Below, in pieces: positions 35,329-44,925 of a stretch of 64,000 bases of DNA (its first letter is position 1; every line of letters starts with the position of its first letter). This DNA is from Pukyongia sp963768085 (GTDB lineage Bacteria > Bacteroidota > Bacteroidia > Flavobacteriales > Flavobacteriaceae). Position numbers and translations under genes: made by a program. Where the stretch lies: NCBI GenBank assembly GCA_963768085.1, contig CAVYGO010000005.1, positions 397,224 to 461,223 of the forward strand. The letters run 5' to 3'. The notes beneath the pieces were generated by a model. That model did no database searches, was not told the DNA's origin, and was given only the letters and a program-made list of their open reading frames with translations.

Positions 35329-35865
35329 ATGATGAATTTGCTCAATTTCCTACTCATTTTCACTATGTTTTTTACAATATCCGGCCATACGCAAACCGTT
35401 AGCGAGCCTAACTTCCCCGACGATTTTTTTGGTATCTACAAGGGTACACTTAATATCGCTTCTTCGCGAGGACCCTCCACGTATCCCATGGAATTTCATC
35501 TCCTTCCTACCGACAGTATTGGCAAATATCATTACATCCTCATCTATGGAGATGGAGACATGCGGCAGGAGCGAAAATATACATTGCTGACCAAGGACGC
35601 GGCGAAAGGTGAATATGTGGTCGATGAAAATAACGGGATCGTTCTGGACGATAAAGTAATAGGAAACAGAATGTATAGTCTATTTGAAGTTCAGGGTACA
35701 ATATTAACCACGTTTATCACTTTTGAAGAGAACCATATGGACTTTGAGATCGTAGCTACCCAAAGAGAGAATTCGAAGACGACATTCGCAGAAAACGAAG
35801 AGAAGACGGAAGTGATTTCCTATCCTGTATCTACAATCCAAAGAGCAGTTTTAATTAAACAATAA
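35329..35865 (+). CDS. Hypothetical secreted protein
   Basis: 178 residues from ATG 35329 with a signal peptide (MMNLLNFLLIFTMFFTISGH). The mature part contains FPDDFFGIYKGTLNI and a beta-rich body with FEVQGTILTTFITF, reminiscent of calycin-like barrels seen in many flavobacterial exported proteins. The frame extends upstream to 35239, but that would bury the signal peptide. Function unknown. Monocistronic, upstream of the metK riboswitch. Confidence 0.6.
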   Translation: MMNLLNFLLIFTMFFTISGHTQTVSEPNFPDDFFGIYKGTLNIASSRGPSTYPMEFHLLPTDSIGKYHYILIYGDGDMRQERKYTLLTKDAAKGEYVVDENNGIVLDDKVIGNRMYSLFEVQGTILTTFITFEENHMDFEIVATQRENSKTTFAENEEKTEVISYPVSTIQRAVLIKQ

Positions 35866-35867
35866 AC

Positions 35868-35899
35868 TTTTCACATTAATCAGGATTTATGTACATTTG
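35868..35899 (+). promoter_or_regulatory. metK promoter
   Basis: TTTTC at 35868-35872 and a perfect TACATTTG (TAnnTTTG, 35892-35899), 20 bp apart. The predicted transcript start falls at the 5' edge of the SAM-II-like aptamer. Confidence 0.65.
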
Positions 35900-35906
35900 T
35901 GCGCTC

Positions 35907-35993
35907 GGAGAGGAAAGATTTGACTGATTGCAACCTCGGTAAAAAATGCTAAAGGCAGTGAAAACTTCCTTCATTAGGTTCGTCAAATCTTCC
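35907..35993 (+). promoter_or_regulatory. SAM-II-like riboswitch upstream of metK
   Basis: Matches the SAM-II layout: P1 GAGG (35910-35913) / CCTC (35934-35937), loop GATTTGACTGATTGCAA, then TAAAAAATGCTAAAGG as the pseudoknot strand. Downstream, AGGTT and GTCAAATCTTCC (35976-35993) are complementary to AACCT and GGAAAGATTTGAC of the aptamer, giving an alternative fold that excludes the aptamer. metK starts 27 bp later. Confidence 0.85.
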
Positions 35994-36019
35994 CACGAAA
36001 TTTTTTAATTTATTCATTT

Positions 36020-37276
36020 ATGGCCTATTTATTTACTTCGGAAAGTGTTTCTGAGGGACATCCTGATAAAGTAGCAGATCAGATAAGCGATGCGCTTATT
36101 GATAATTTCCTGGCTTTCGATCCACAATCTAAAGTAGCCTGTGAAACTTTAGTAACCACGGGACAGGTCGTCCTTGCCGGTGAGGTGAAATCGAATATAT
36201 ACCTGGATGTTCAGAAGATCGCAAGAGACGTTATTAACCGCATCGGGTACACCAAAGGGGAATATCAGTTCGACGGAAACTCCTGTGGTGTTTTATCTGC
36301 CATTCACGAACAGTCTGAAGATATTAACCGGGGTGTCGACCGTGCCACAAAGGAAGAACAGGGAGCGGGAGACCAGGGAATGATGTTCGGCTATGCCACA
36401 CGGGAAACCGATGACTTTATGCCACTCGCGCTCGATCTATCGCATAAGATCCTGAAAAATCTTGCCGATCTTCGCCACGAGAACAATGAGATCACCTATT
36501 TACGTCCGGATTCCAAGTCTCAGGTAACTATTGAATACAACGACGATAATAAACCGGTTGGAATCGACTCTATCGTTATCTCAACCCAACATGATGATTT
36601 CGATGAGAATGAGGAACGAATGTTAACAAGAATTAAGAATGACATCATGGGTATCCTCATTCCAAGAGTGAAAGCTCAGTTAAAGCCGGAGATACAAGCT
36701 TTATTCAATAATGATATTAAATATCATATAAATCCTACAGGCAAATTTGTTATTGGGGGTCCTCACGGTGATACTGGATTAACGGGTAGAAAGATCATTG
36801 TGGATACCTATGGTGGCAAAGGCGCTCATGGCGGTGGAGCATTTAGTGGTAAAGATCCCAGTAAAGTAGACCGCTCTGCAGCCTATGCTACGCGGCACAT
36901 AGCCAAGAACATGGTAGCCGCTGGTATTTGTGATGAAATACTTGTTCAGGTTTCATACGCTATTGGTGTGGTAGAACCTATGGGAATCTTTGTAGACACT
37001 CATGGAACTTCTAAAGTTGACCTGACCGATGGAAAAATTGCCACTAAAGTTTCGGAAATTTTCGATATGCGTCCTTCCGCTATAGAGGAGCGACTTAAAT
37101 TGCGACAACCGATGTACTCGGAAACAGCGGCATACGGACATATGGGACGTAAGAACGAGATCGTACACAAAACCTTTAAAACTCCCGACAATACCGAAAC
37201 AACACTCACGGTTGAATTGTTCACCTGGGAAAAACTGGACTATGTGGATAAGGTTAAAGCCGCATTCGGAATCTAA
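36020..37276 (+). CDS. metK: S-adenosylmethionine synthetase
   Basis: 418 residues, makes AdoMet from Met and ATP. Motifs: SVSEGHPDKVADQISDA, GAGDQGMMFGYATRET, and the Gly-rich loop GGGAFSGKDPSKVDRSAAY. It supplies the ligand sensed by the two SAM riboswitches in this window, and its own leader carries one, giving product feedback. No other gene shares its transcript. Confidence 0.97.
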   Translation: MAYLFTSESVSEGHPDKVADQISDALIDNFLAFDPQSKVACETLVTTGQVVLAGEVKSNIYLDVQKIARDVINRIGYTKGEYQFDGNSCGVLSAIHEQSEDINRGVDRATKEEQGAGDQGMMFGYATRETDDFMPLALDLSHKILKNLADLRHENNEITYLRPDSKSQVTIEYNDDNKPVGIDSIVISTQHDDFDENEERMLTRIKNDIMGILIPRVKAQLKPEIQALFNNDIKYHINPTGKFVIGGPHGDTGLTGRKIIVDTYGGKGAHGGGAFSGKDPSKVDRSAAYATRHIAKNMVAAGICDEILVQVSYAIGVVEPMGIFVDTHGTSKVDLTDGKIATKVSEIFDMRPSAIEERLKLRQPMYSETAAYGHMGRKNEIVHKTFKTPDNTETTLTVELFTWEKLDYVDKVKAAFGI

Positions 37277-37381
37277 GATATCCTAAATAATATTGTGATT
37301 TTTTGCTTTTTGTACTGCCTCTATCTTAGCGTGAACATGTAGTTTATATTGAAATGCTACCAACTTTGCGGGTCGCAATGC

Positions 37382-38767
37382 TTATTCCAGGGATTTTATA
37401 AATTCTCCTTCTTTCCACTGACCTATTAGCAGACTCTTATCCGCCTTTTTGAGGTATCCTCGGCCACTGTATTTCCCATTAAGCCATTGTCCGCCGTAAT
37501 ACGCACCATCTTTGAACCAGAAACGACCTAAGCCATGATATTGGTTTTCATTATTAAACATTCCACTGTATTTATCCCCGCTGGCAAAGGTATAAGTGCC
37601 TACGTACATATTTCCATTTCTAAAAAATCCTGTGAAGCTGTCGCCGTTACTCCACTTATATCGACCATACTTGTCCTGGCAGTCTCCAATAGTACATCCG
37701 GTATCGTTAGTCGTTGAGCTGAAAGTAAAAGCAGTTTGCAGTTTGCCGTCATTAAAAATCCCCTGTTCCCATTTTTCACCCGTCTTAGTGACACCGATAC
37801 CGTTCAGTTTACCATTTCTGAAAATACCCTTTATAGTATCATCATTATCTCCGGTATAAATACCATAACCGTCCATTTGATCATTCACCCAGTTTCCGAT
37901 ATAGTCCCCAATACCTTTCCATGAATACAAACCATATCCGTTCTTCATACCATCGATCCAGAAACCATCGTAATATCCATTATCATATTGAAACTTCCCA
38001 AAACCATTCTGGCAATCGCCTCTTACACATTTTGTGGTCACAGTCGAAGTGGTCGATCCAGTCGCAGATGAAACTATTTCTATCGGATTGAAAACAAATG
38101 ATGCCATAGTATAATATCCGGGTAGACGATAGGTTGCAACGCCATCAACTTTCACAACCATATCATTTTCATCTTTTTCGGGAACGACTTTGGAATAATC
38201 GATAGTCTCGCCTTCTTTGATCACTCCATACTGACCATTCTCGACATCCCGATACCAGTAGGTATGAGTCTCGGAATAAGGCAATTTCTCACTGGTTTTG
38301 GCGCCCCAGCTAGAAAACTTTCTGATATCAGGTAATTTATAGGTGCTCTCTTTATCGGCAACATAGTAAATATAACTACCCTGAATATTACAAAAAGGAC
38401 CTGTCCTGCTTACATCATCGGCATAGAAAGCAAACGAATAGGGATTGGTAAAATAGAAATTCGGCCCCATGTCCCTACTTAAAATTACTGCCTCTCCTTT
38501 TGCTCCATCAGCGGCATTCTTGAAATCGGCGAGTAGATATATAGTTCTGTTCGTCTTGTCCATTACTCCCAGGGTATCCGTTTTCAGATACTTAAGGTCC
38601 ATAACGTTGGATAATCTATTCCCGTTTTCGTCGTAAAGGGTATAATCAGTGGTGCCCGATTTGGTCCAGTACGCTCCCGAAATGGCACTCACAGTGCTGC
38701 TGGGCGTAGGAATCTGGGCAAACGAACAAAAGGATAGTAATAAGAACAGGTTGAAAAGATTTTTCAT
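37382..38767 (-). CDS. Secreted MORN-repeat protein
   Basis: 461 residues from ATG 38767 (signal peptide MKNLFNLFLLLSFCSFAQ). Residues ~60-240 form a non-repetitive domain. The C-terminal half is a run of about seven MORN repeats (pattern G.G.Y/W..GD.Y.G.W.NG...G.G), for example GKFQYDNGYYDGFW, GLYSWKGIGDYIGNW and GRFWFKDGAYYGGQW. MORN repeats usually mediate lipid or protein contacts. The specific role is unknown. Confidence 0.8.
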   Translation of the reverse strand: MKNLFNLFLLLSFCSFAQIPTPSSTVSAISGAYWTKSGTTDYTLYDENGNRLSNVMDLKYLKTDTLGVMDKTNRTIYLLADFKNAADGAKGEAVILSRDMGPNFYFTNPYSFAFYADDVSRTGPFCNIQGSYIYYVADKESTYKLPDIRKFSSWGAKTSEKLPYSETHTYWYRDVENGQYGVIKEGETIDYSKVVPEKDENDMVVKVDGVATYRLPGYYTMASFVFNPIEIVSSATGSTTSTVTTKCVRGDCQNGFGKFQYDNGYYDGFWIDGMKNGYGLYSWKGIGDYIGNWVNDQMDGYGIYTGDNDDTIKGIFRNGKLNGIGVTKTGEKWEQGIFNDGKLQTAFTFSSTTNDTGCTIGDCQDKYGRYKWSNGDSFTGFFRNGNMYVGTYTFASGDKYSGMFNNENQYHGLGRFWFKDGAYYGGQWLNGKYSGRGYLKKADKSLLIGQWKEGEFIKSLE

Positions 38768-38884
38768 GATGGCCATATTTAGAGCCGACAAATTAATGAT
38801 TTTTAACAAAATCTGAAAAAGTCATAAATCAAATCCTACAATTACTTGGCATTTTATCCTTAGATAAGCCGCACCAAATAGTAT

Positions 38885-39832
38885 CTAAAATGACACATGC
38901 GGCAACTTGAGCTGTATCCCGTTTATTTTTTGCTGAAGTTTTTGCTGAAACACTTTATAATCATCGCTGTCCGGGTTGAAGGGCCGATGTTCAAGGCCTG
39001 AACGGATCGAGGCAATTTCTTTTTGAATCGGCTTGGTTACAGGGTCTATCCATACCCCGGCAAATCGGTCCCAGATAACTTCGACCGCCGTAGTATTGGG
39101 GTGTAACATATCTTCTGAATAAAAGCGATAATCCCTTAATTCGTCCATCATAAGTTCGTAGGACGGAAAATAGGATATGTTGTTGTTGCCACGTGTAATT
39201 TCATGAATTCCGGCAATAAGATGTGCTTTACTTTGAGTGTTCTCGATAAATCCATCTTTTAAGTGACGCACCGGGGAGACTGTATAAATAATCCGTATGA
39301 TGGGATTAATGCTTTTGATTGCTCGGGAAATATTCTCAATACTTTTAGCAATACCACTTACAGAAGTGATCTCCTTAGCAAACTCTTTTTGAGGCTTCTT
39401 ATGGCAATTGGCCACTATTTTTCCTGATGTTAACTGCCGATATCCCCAGGCTGTCCCATAGGTAATTATAATATGAGTAGCTGTTTTTAGATATTCTGAT
39501 AGGATGGCTAACTTATCATTTAAGATACTCAGAAATGTATCCTTATCCTTATGTGCAATCAGTGAATGCACCTCCATACAGTGCCATTGCCCATCATGTT
39601 CGAAGATATCAGTTTCATTAAAATTTTCGTAAGATATAGCACGATGAATCAAGCGTTCAATGGGAAGTGGTTGGAAGATAATTCCAAAGGGATTCTGCAG
39701 GTTTTGAAATTTATAATATTCCAGTTTCCCACCTATGTTTTCGGAAAAGCAAGAGCCTAACAACAATACCTTCGAATCATAATCGATCTTATGATCCTCC
39801 GGAGATAGCGGTATCTGAGTTTGCAATTTCAT
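38885..39832 (-). CDS. GSCFA-domain protein
   Basis: 315 residues. The name-giving motif is at residues 26-30 (LLGSCFSENIGGKLEY), followed by QNPFGIIFQP, THIIITYGTAWGYR and the C-terminal SEDMLHPN (Asp/His pair), an SGNH/GDSL-like hydrolase arrangement. Typical flavobacterial GSCFA proteins sit next to alaS, as here (2-bp gap). Substrate unknown. Confidence 0.85.
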   Translation of the reverse strand: MKLQTQIPLSPEDHKIDYDSKVLLLGSCFSENIGGKLEYYKFQNLQNPFGIIFQPLPIERLIHRAISYENFNETDIFEHDGQWHCMEVHSLIAHKDKDTFLSILNDKLAILSEYLKTATHIIITYGTAWGYRQLTSGKIVANCHKKPQKEFAKEITSVSGIAKSIENISRAIKSINPIIRIIYTVSPVRHLKDGFIENTQSKAHLIAGIHEITRGNNNISYFPSYELMMDELRDYRFYSEDMLHPNTTAVEVIWDRFAGVWIDPVTKPIQKEIASIRSGLEHRPFNPDSDDYKVFQQKLQQKINGIQLKLPHVSF

Positions 39833-39834
39833 AT

Positions 39835-42448
39835 CTATGCGAGATACGACCGGGAGGCCTTAAGTGCCTGGGCAATTCCGTCAGGATTCTTTCCACCTGC
39901 AGTCGCAAAGAAAGGTTGTCCGCCGCCACCGCCCTGAATATATTTACCTAATTCCCTAACAATGGTTCCGGCGTTAAGATCTTTGGCACTCACCAGATCT
40001 TTTGAAATATAGCAGGTAAGCAGTGCCTTACCATCCTGATTCGAACCAAATACAAGGAATAAATTTTCTACTTCAGCACCTAACTCGAAGGCGAGGTCCT
40101 TCATGCCACCTGCATCGAGCGCTACCTCCCTGGTGATAAAGTTGACTCCGTTGATCTCCTCTACTTCATTCTTCAGATCACCTTTCAGGTCCTTGGCTTT
40201 GTCCTTCAACAATTGCTGAATTTGCTTCTGAAGCGCATGGTTCTCATCCTGTATCTTTTCAATTGCCTGAACAGGATCCTGTGCATTATGTAATACCTTC
40301 TGAACATTCTTCAAGGAATCGCTTCGGTCTACAAAATACGATTTAGCCGCATCGCCTGTAATCGCCTCAATTCTTCGTACCCCCGAAGCTATGGCACTTT
40401 CGGAAGTTATAATGAAATGCCATACATCACTGGTATTGGGAACATGGGTTCCTCCACAGAGTTCCATCGACTTCCCGAATTTAATGGCGCGTACAGTATC
40501 TCCGTACTTCTCACCGAACAAGGCAAGAGCTCCTTCTTCTATCGCTTGCTGATAAGGAATATTTCGGCGTTCTTCCAATACCAGACTCTCTCGGATTCGT
40601 GCATTTACAAAGTCTTCAACCTGACGCAATTCTTCATCGGATACCTTGCTGAAATGAGAGAAGTCGAATCGCAAGTACCGGCTGTGTACCATGGATCCTT
40701 TTTGCGATACATGTTCCCCCAGTATATTTCGTAATGCCTGATGTAACAAGTGTGTTGCCGAATGATTTGCTGCGGTCCTTGCGCGTTGTTTAGCATCTAC
40801 AACCGCTTTAAATCCAGCTTTCGGATCACGCGGTAGATTCTTCACGAAATGAATGATCAGGTTGTTCTCTTTTTTGGTGTCCACTACATACACCACCTCA
40901 CCATTCTGAGCTTCCAGGTATCCCTTATCACCTACCTGTCCGCCACCTTCCGGGTAGAAGGGTGTTAAATTGAACACCAGTTGATATAGCTCACCTTCTT
41001 TCTGACTCTCAATTTTTCGATACCTCGTTATTTTCACCTGTGTTTCCAGGGAATCGTAGCCAATGAACTCTTCCTCGGCATCTTCAGATAGTATCACCCA
41101 ATCGCCGGTTTCAACTTTGCCTGCGGCACGAGATCTTTCCTTTTGCTTCTGAAGTTCTTCATCGAACTCCTGCTCGTTATACTTGTAACCTCGTTCTCGA
41201 AGGATAAGTCCGGTGAGATCTTTCGGAAAACCATAGGTGTCGTATAATTCAAATACCTTTTTTACCGGAGATCTCTTTGCTTTTAGCACCTCCAATAATA
41301 TTTTCCAATAAAATCAATCCCTGATCCAGTGTGCGGAGAAAGGAATGTTCTTCTTCCCGAATCACATTGGTGATCAGGTTCTGTTCTGAAACTAGTTCCG
41401 GGAAGGCATCTCCCAGTTGCTTCACAAGTGTTTCTGTAAGACGGAATATGAAGGGTTCTTTCTTATTCAGAAATGTAAATCCATAGCGAATGGCACGTCT
41501 TAAGATTCGTCGAATCACATAGCCCGCACCTGTGTTGGAGGGCAGTTGGCCATCGGCTATAGAAAAAGCAACGGCGCGAATGTGATCGGCAATCACGCGA
41601 ATAGCAACATCTACCTTTTCATCTTCTGCGTATTTCGTATCGGTTATAGCTTCAATCTCCCGAATGAGTGGCGTAAAAACATCTGTATCGTAGTTACTTT
41701 GTTTTTCCTGTAACACCATGCATAGCCGTTCGAAACCCATCCCGGTATCCACATGTTGGGCAGGTAATTTCTCCAGGCTACTATCCGATTTTCGGTTGAA
41801 TTGCATAAAGACCAGGTTCCATATCTCCACTACTTGCGGGTGATCCTGGTTCACCAGTTCGGCGCCGGAAACTTTAGCCTTATCTTCTTCAGAACGAATG
41901 TCTACATGAATTTCACTACAGGGCCCACAAGGTCCCTGGTCGCCCATTTCCCAGAAATTATCATGTTTGGAACCATTAAGAATTCGATCTTCGTCAATAT
42001 ATTGCTTCCAGTAATCGTAGGCAGCCTGATCACGCTCCAGTCCTTCGGCCTCGTCCCCTTCAAAGATGGTCACATAAAATTTGTCCTTATCAACACCATA
42101 GACTTCAGTAAGCAGTTCCCATGCCCAGGCGATCGCTTCTTTCTTGAAATAATTGCCAAAACTCCAATTCCCCAGCATTTCGAACATAGTATGGTGGTAG
42201 GTATCCATTCCAACTTCTTCAAGATCGTTGTGTTTACCGCTCACGCGCAGGCATTTCTGGGTATCTGCAACGCGTTCGTTTTTGGGTGTGCTGTTCCCCA
42301 GGAAAAACTCCTTAAATTGATTCATTCCTGCATTGGTGAACATCAGTGTTGGATCATTCTTGATAACCATAGGTGCCGATGGCACTATCTCATGCGATTT
42401 CGATTCGAAAAAATCTAAAAATTTAGAACGGACTTCCTGTGATTTCAT
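39835..42448 (-). pseudogene. alaS: Alanyl-tRNA synthetase, reading frame interrupted
   Basis: The gene is read in two frames. The N-terminal part (41249-42448, MKSQEVRSKFLDFFESK...) holds the class II catalytic core (TLMFTNAGMNQFKEFFLG, MGFERLCMVLQ, TGAGYVIRRILRRAIRYG). The C-terminal part (39835 to about 41258) holds the editing domain (ANHSATHLLHQALR, ELCGGTHVPNTSD) and the C-Ala domain. Together they give ~870 residues, the normal length. The break lies at GGTAAAAAAGG: removing one A from the six restores GKKVFELYDTYGFPKDL. The gene is normally essential, so a sequence error, or slippage on the A-run producing full protein, is more likely than true loss. Confidence 0.85.
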
Positions 42449-42501
42449 ACCGTGTAATTTTGGCTCCGATTGTTTATTATTCCTGTCAGCAAAACAATTT
42501 C

Positions 42502-42509
42502 TATCTTTG
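42502..42509 (+). promoter_or_regulatory. -7 promoter element of the M23 peptidase gene
   Basis: Perfect TATCTTTG (TAnnTTTG), 61 bp before the ATG, in the divergent gap with alaS. No clear -33 element. Confidence 0.5.
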
Positions 42510-42570
42510 CATCACGTTAGGTAAAAGTTAGCACTACCCTTCAACGAGCAAAAATAAGTTTTTTTAACGT

Positions 42571-43548
42571 ATGTCTAAGGTTAAATATTTCTACGATAGT
42601 GAAACCCTGTCCTATCGAAAAATTGAATCTAAAAAGGGTCGCAAGGTTGGCATTTTTCTACTGAGTTTATTAGGAATGTTCTTAAGTGGTTTTCTGTTAC
42701 TTCTGGTGTATATAAATCTTCCCTATATAGAAACCCCCAAAGAGAAAGAATTAAAGCGGGAACTGGCCAATATGGAACTGCAGTTCGAACTTATCAATAA
42801 AAAGATGGAACAGGCCGAGGTTGTCCTTACCGAAGTCGACGATCGAGACAATAATCTGTATCGCGTATATTTCGAAGCCAACCCGATCCCGGAAGAACAG
42901 CGAAAAGCCGGATTTGGTGGTATAAACCGTTATAAGGATCTGGAAGGATTTGATAATTCAAAGCTCATAATCAGCACCAGTAAACGACTGGATATACTTA
43001 CCAAGCAAATTGTAGTACAGTCCAGGTCCCTGGACGAGATCGCGAAAATGGCGGAAGAAAAAGAAGAACTATTGGACGCGATTCCTGCCATCCAGCCGGT
43101 TCAAAATGAAGATCTTACGCGTGTCGCATCAGGTTTCGGGTATCGCACCGATCCTTTTACCAAGGCACGAAAATTCCACTGGGGAATGGATTTTACAGCC
43201 CGACGAGGTACGCCTGTCTACGCTTCAGGAGACGGGGTGATTAAACGGGCCGATAACACCGCCTCAGGGTATGGAAAGCACATCCGTATCGATCACGGTT
43301 ACGGATACGAAAGTCTTTATGCACACTTATTCAAATATAATGTTCGATCAGGTCAGCGGGTGAAACGCGGTGATCTAATTGGATTTGTTGGTAGTACCGG
43401 AAGGAGTGAAGCACCTCATCTCCATTATGAGATCTTTAAAGATAACGAACGTATCAACCCTATTAATTTCTACTATGGAAACTTAACTCCGGAAGAATTC
43501 GCTATCTTACTTCAATATGCGCAACAGGAAAATCAATCGTTAGACTAA
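42571..43548 (+). CDS. M23 family metallopeptidase with N-terminal anchor and coiled coil
   Basis: 325 residues. One transmembrane helix (about 30-50, IFLLSLLGMFLSGFLLLLVY), then a charged coiled coil (KREIANMELQFELINKKMEQ-like), then a LytM/M23 domain: HWGMDFTARRGTPVYA (His, Asp zinc ligands), LYAHLFK, and APHLHYEIFKD (HxH). Probably a peptidoglycan endopeptidase or an EnvC-like activator at the inner membrane. Followed by a MerR regulator whose ATG overlaps the stop region. Confidence 0.9.
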   Translation: MSKVKYFYDSETLSYRKIESKKGRKVGIFLLSLLGMFLSGFLLLLVYINLPYIETPKEKELKRELANMELQFELINKKMEQAEVVLTEVDDRDNNLYRVYFEANPIPEEQRKAGFGGINRYKDLEGFDNSKLIISTSKRLDILTKQIVVQSRSLDEIAKMAEEKEELLDAIPAIQPVQNEDLTRVASGFGYRTDPFTKARKFHWGMDFTARRGTPVYASGDGVIKRADNTASGYGKHIRIDHGYGYESLYAHLFKYNVRSGQRVKRGDLIGFVGSTGRSEAPHLHYEIFKDNERINPINFYYGNLTPEEFAILLQYAQQENQSLD

Positions 43549-43877
43549 TGCATGTAGAACTGCCCGAAAAACGTTACTATGGAATAGGCGAAGTCGCCAG
43601 GGCATTCGACGTTAATACTTCTCTATTACGCTTCTGGGAAAAGGAATTCGATGTGCTTCAACCCAAAAAGAACGCCAAGGGAAATCGAAAGTTTACCCAG
43701 ACAGATATAAAAAATCTTGAATTGATCTACCATCTGGTAAAAGAACGCGGTTTTACGCTGGAAGGAGCGAAAATTCATCTTAAAGAAAACCGGAAGAAAA
43801 CATTAGACAACTTTGAGATTATTCGTAAATTAGAGACGGTAAAGGCGGAACTGCTCAAAATAAAAGACCAACTCTAA
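43548..43877 (+). CDS. MerR family transcriptional regulator
   Basis: 109 residues: winged-helix MerR DNA-binding domain (YYGIGEVARAFDVNTSLLRF, WEKEFDVLQPKKNAKGNRKF) and a short helical dimerisation end. No effector-binding domain and no Cys, so a metal sensor is unlikely. Its start overlaps the M23 stop by one base, and LemA follows after 12 bp, so these five genes (42571-45732) look like one operon. Confidence 0.88.
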   Translation: MHVELPEKRYYGIGEVARAFDVNTSLLRFWEKEFDVLQPKKNAKGNRKFTQTDIKNLELIYHLVKERGFTLEGAKIHLKENRKKTLDNFEIIRKLETVKAELLKIKDQL

Positions 43878-43889
43878 AATCAATAAAAC

Positions 43890-44477
43890 ATGAAAAAATG
43901 GCTACCCGTGATCGTAATTGTGGGGCTTTTGGTTATATGTGGATTCTACGCAATGAATCTGAATAACTCCCTGGTAGATCTGGATGAAAAAGCCTCGGCT
44001 CAATGGGGAAATGTGGAAAGTTCGTATCAGCGACGTGCAGACCTCATCCCGAATATCGTAAATACTGCAAAAGGCTATGCCGAATTTGAGCAGGAAACAC
44101 TCACTAAGGTGATAGAAGCACGCAGCAAAGCGACCTCCGTTACCATAGATCCCTCCAATATTACGCCGGCCCAATTAGAGCAATTCCAGGAAGTGCAAAG
44201 CGGCCTCACATCTGCATTGGCAAGACTCTTAGCGGTTTTCGAACGATATCCGGACCTTAAGGCCAATGAAAACTTCAAGGAACTCATTAACGAGCTGGAA
44301 CGTACCGAAAACAGGATCAATGTGGAGCGCAACCGCTATAATGAAAAGGTTCTCCCGTATAATACAAGGATCAAAGAAATTCCTGCCAACCTTTTTGCCG
44401 GAATGCTTGGCTTTGATGAGCGCACCTATTTTGAAGCTGAAGAAGGTTCCGATAAAGCTCCTGTTGTCGAATTTTAA
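43890..44477 (+). CDS. lemA: LemA family membrane protein
   Basis: 195 residues: N-terminal transmembrane helix (VIVIVGLLVICGFYAM), then the LemA helical domain (KASAQWGNVESSYQRRADLI, NIVNTAKGYAEFEQETL, NRYNEKVLPYNTRIKEIP and the C-terminal FAGMLGFDERTYFEAEEGS). Function of the family is unsettled. It is commonly linked with TPM-domain proteins, as here. Confidence 0.92.
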   Translation: MKKWLPVIVIVGLLVICGFYAMNLNNSLVDLDEKASAQWGNVESSYQRRADLIPNIVNTAKGYAEFEQETLTKVIEARSKATSVTIDPSNITPAQLEQFQEVQSGLTSALARLLAVFERYPDLKANENFKELINELERTENRINVERNRYNEKVLPYNTRIKEIPANLFAGMLGFDERTYFEAEEGSDKAPVVEF

Positions 44478-44487
44478 TTAAAAAACC

Positions 44488-44925
44488 ATGTCGAAACTTG
44501 AAGACTTTCTAACCAAACAGGAAGAAACCGAGGTAATTGAAGCTATACGAAAGGCGGAAAAAAATACTTCAGGAGAAATTAGGGTGCATCTGGAAGCACA
44601 TTCAAACATGGATGCCTTTGAACGGGCTGCGGAAGTATTCGAATTTCTTCACATGAGTAACACCAAACTGGGTAATGGCGTGCTTATCTATGTGGCGGTT
44701 GAAGACCGCACTCTCGTAATAATGGGGGACAAGGGTATCAATGACGTGGTGGCTACTGATTTCTGGGAATCGACCAAAGATGTGATCATCGAACACTTTA
44801 AAACAGCTAATGTAAAACAAGGCCTGGTGGATGGTATTCTCATGGCCGGTGAACAACTCAAGAAACACTTTCCGTATGGCAGTCGGGACGGGAACGAACT
44901 ACCTGATACTATTTCTGTGGGATAA
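44488..44925 (+). CDS. TPM-domain protein, short
   Basis: 145 residues, TPM fold (KAEKNTSGEIRVHLEAH, NGVLIYVAVEDRTLVIMGDKGI, VDGILMAGEQLKKHFP). No signal peptide or membrane segment, so cytoplasmic. Located between lemA and the longer TPM gene with no gap. Confidence 0.88.
   Translation: MSKLEDFLTKQEETEVIEAIRKAEKNTSGEIRVHLEAHSNMDAFERAAEVFEFLHMSNTKLGNGVLIYVAVEDRTLVIMGDKGINDVVATDFWESTKDVIIEHFKTANVKQGLVDGILMAGEQLKKHFPYGSRDGNELPDTISVG

Noticed and set aside
41249..41295. Programmed -1 frameshift in alaS at AAAAAAG
   Set aside because: The heptamer is in the wrong codon phase, and the needed shift is +1 or -2. An indel or polymerase slippage explains it better.
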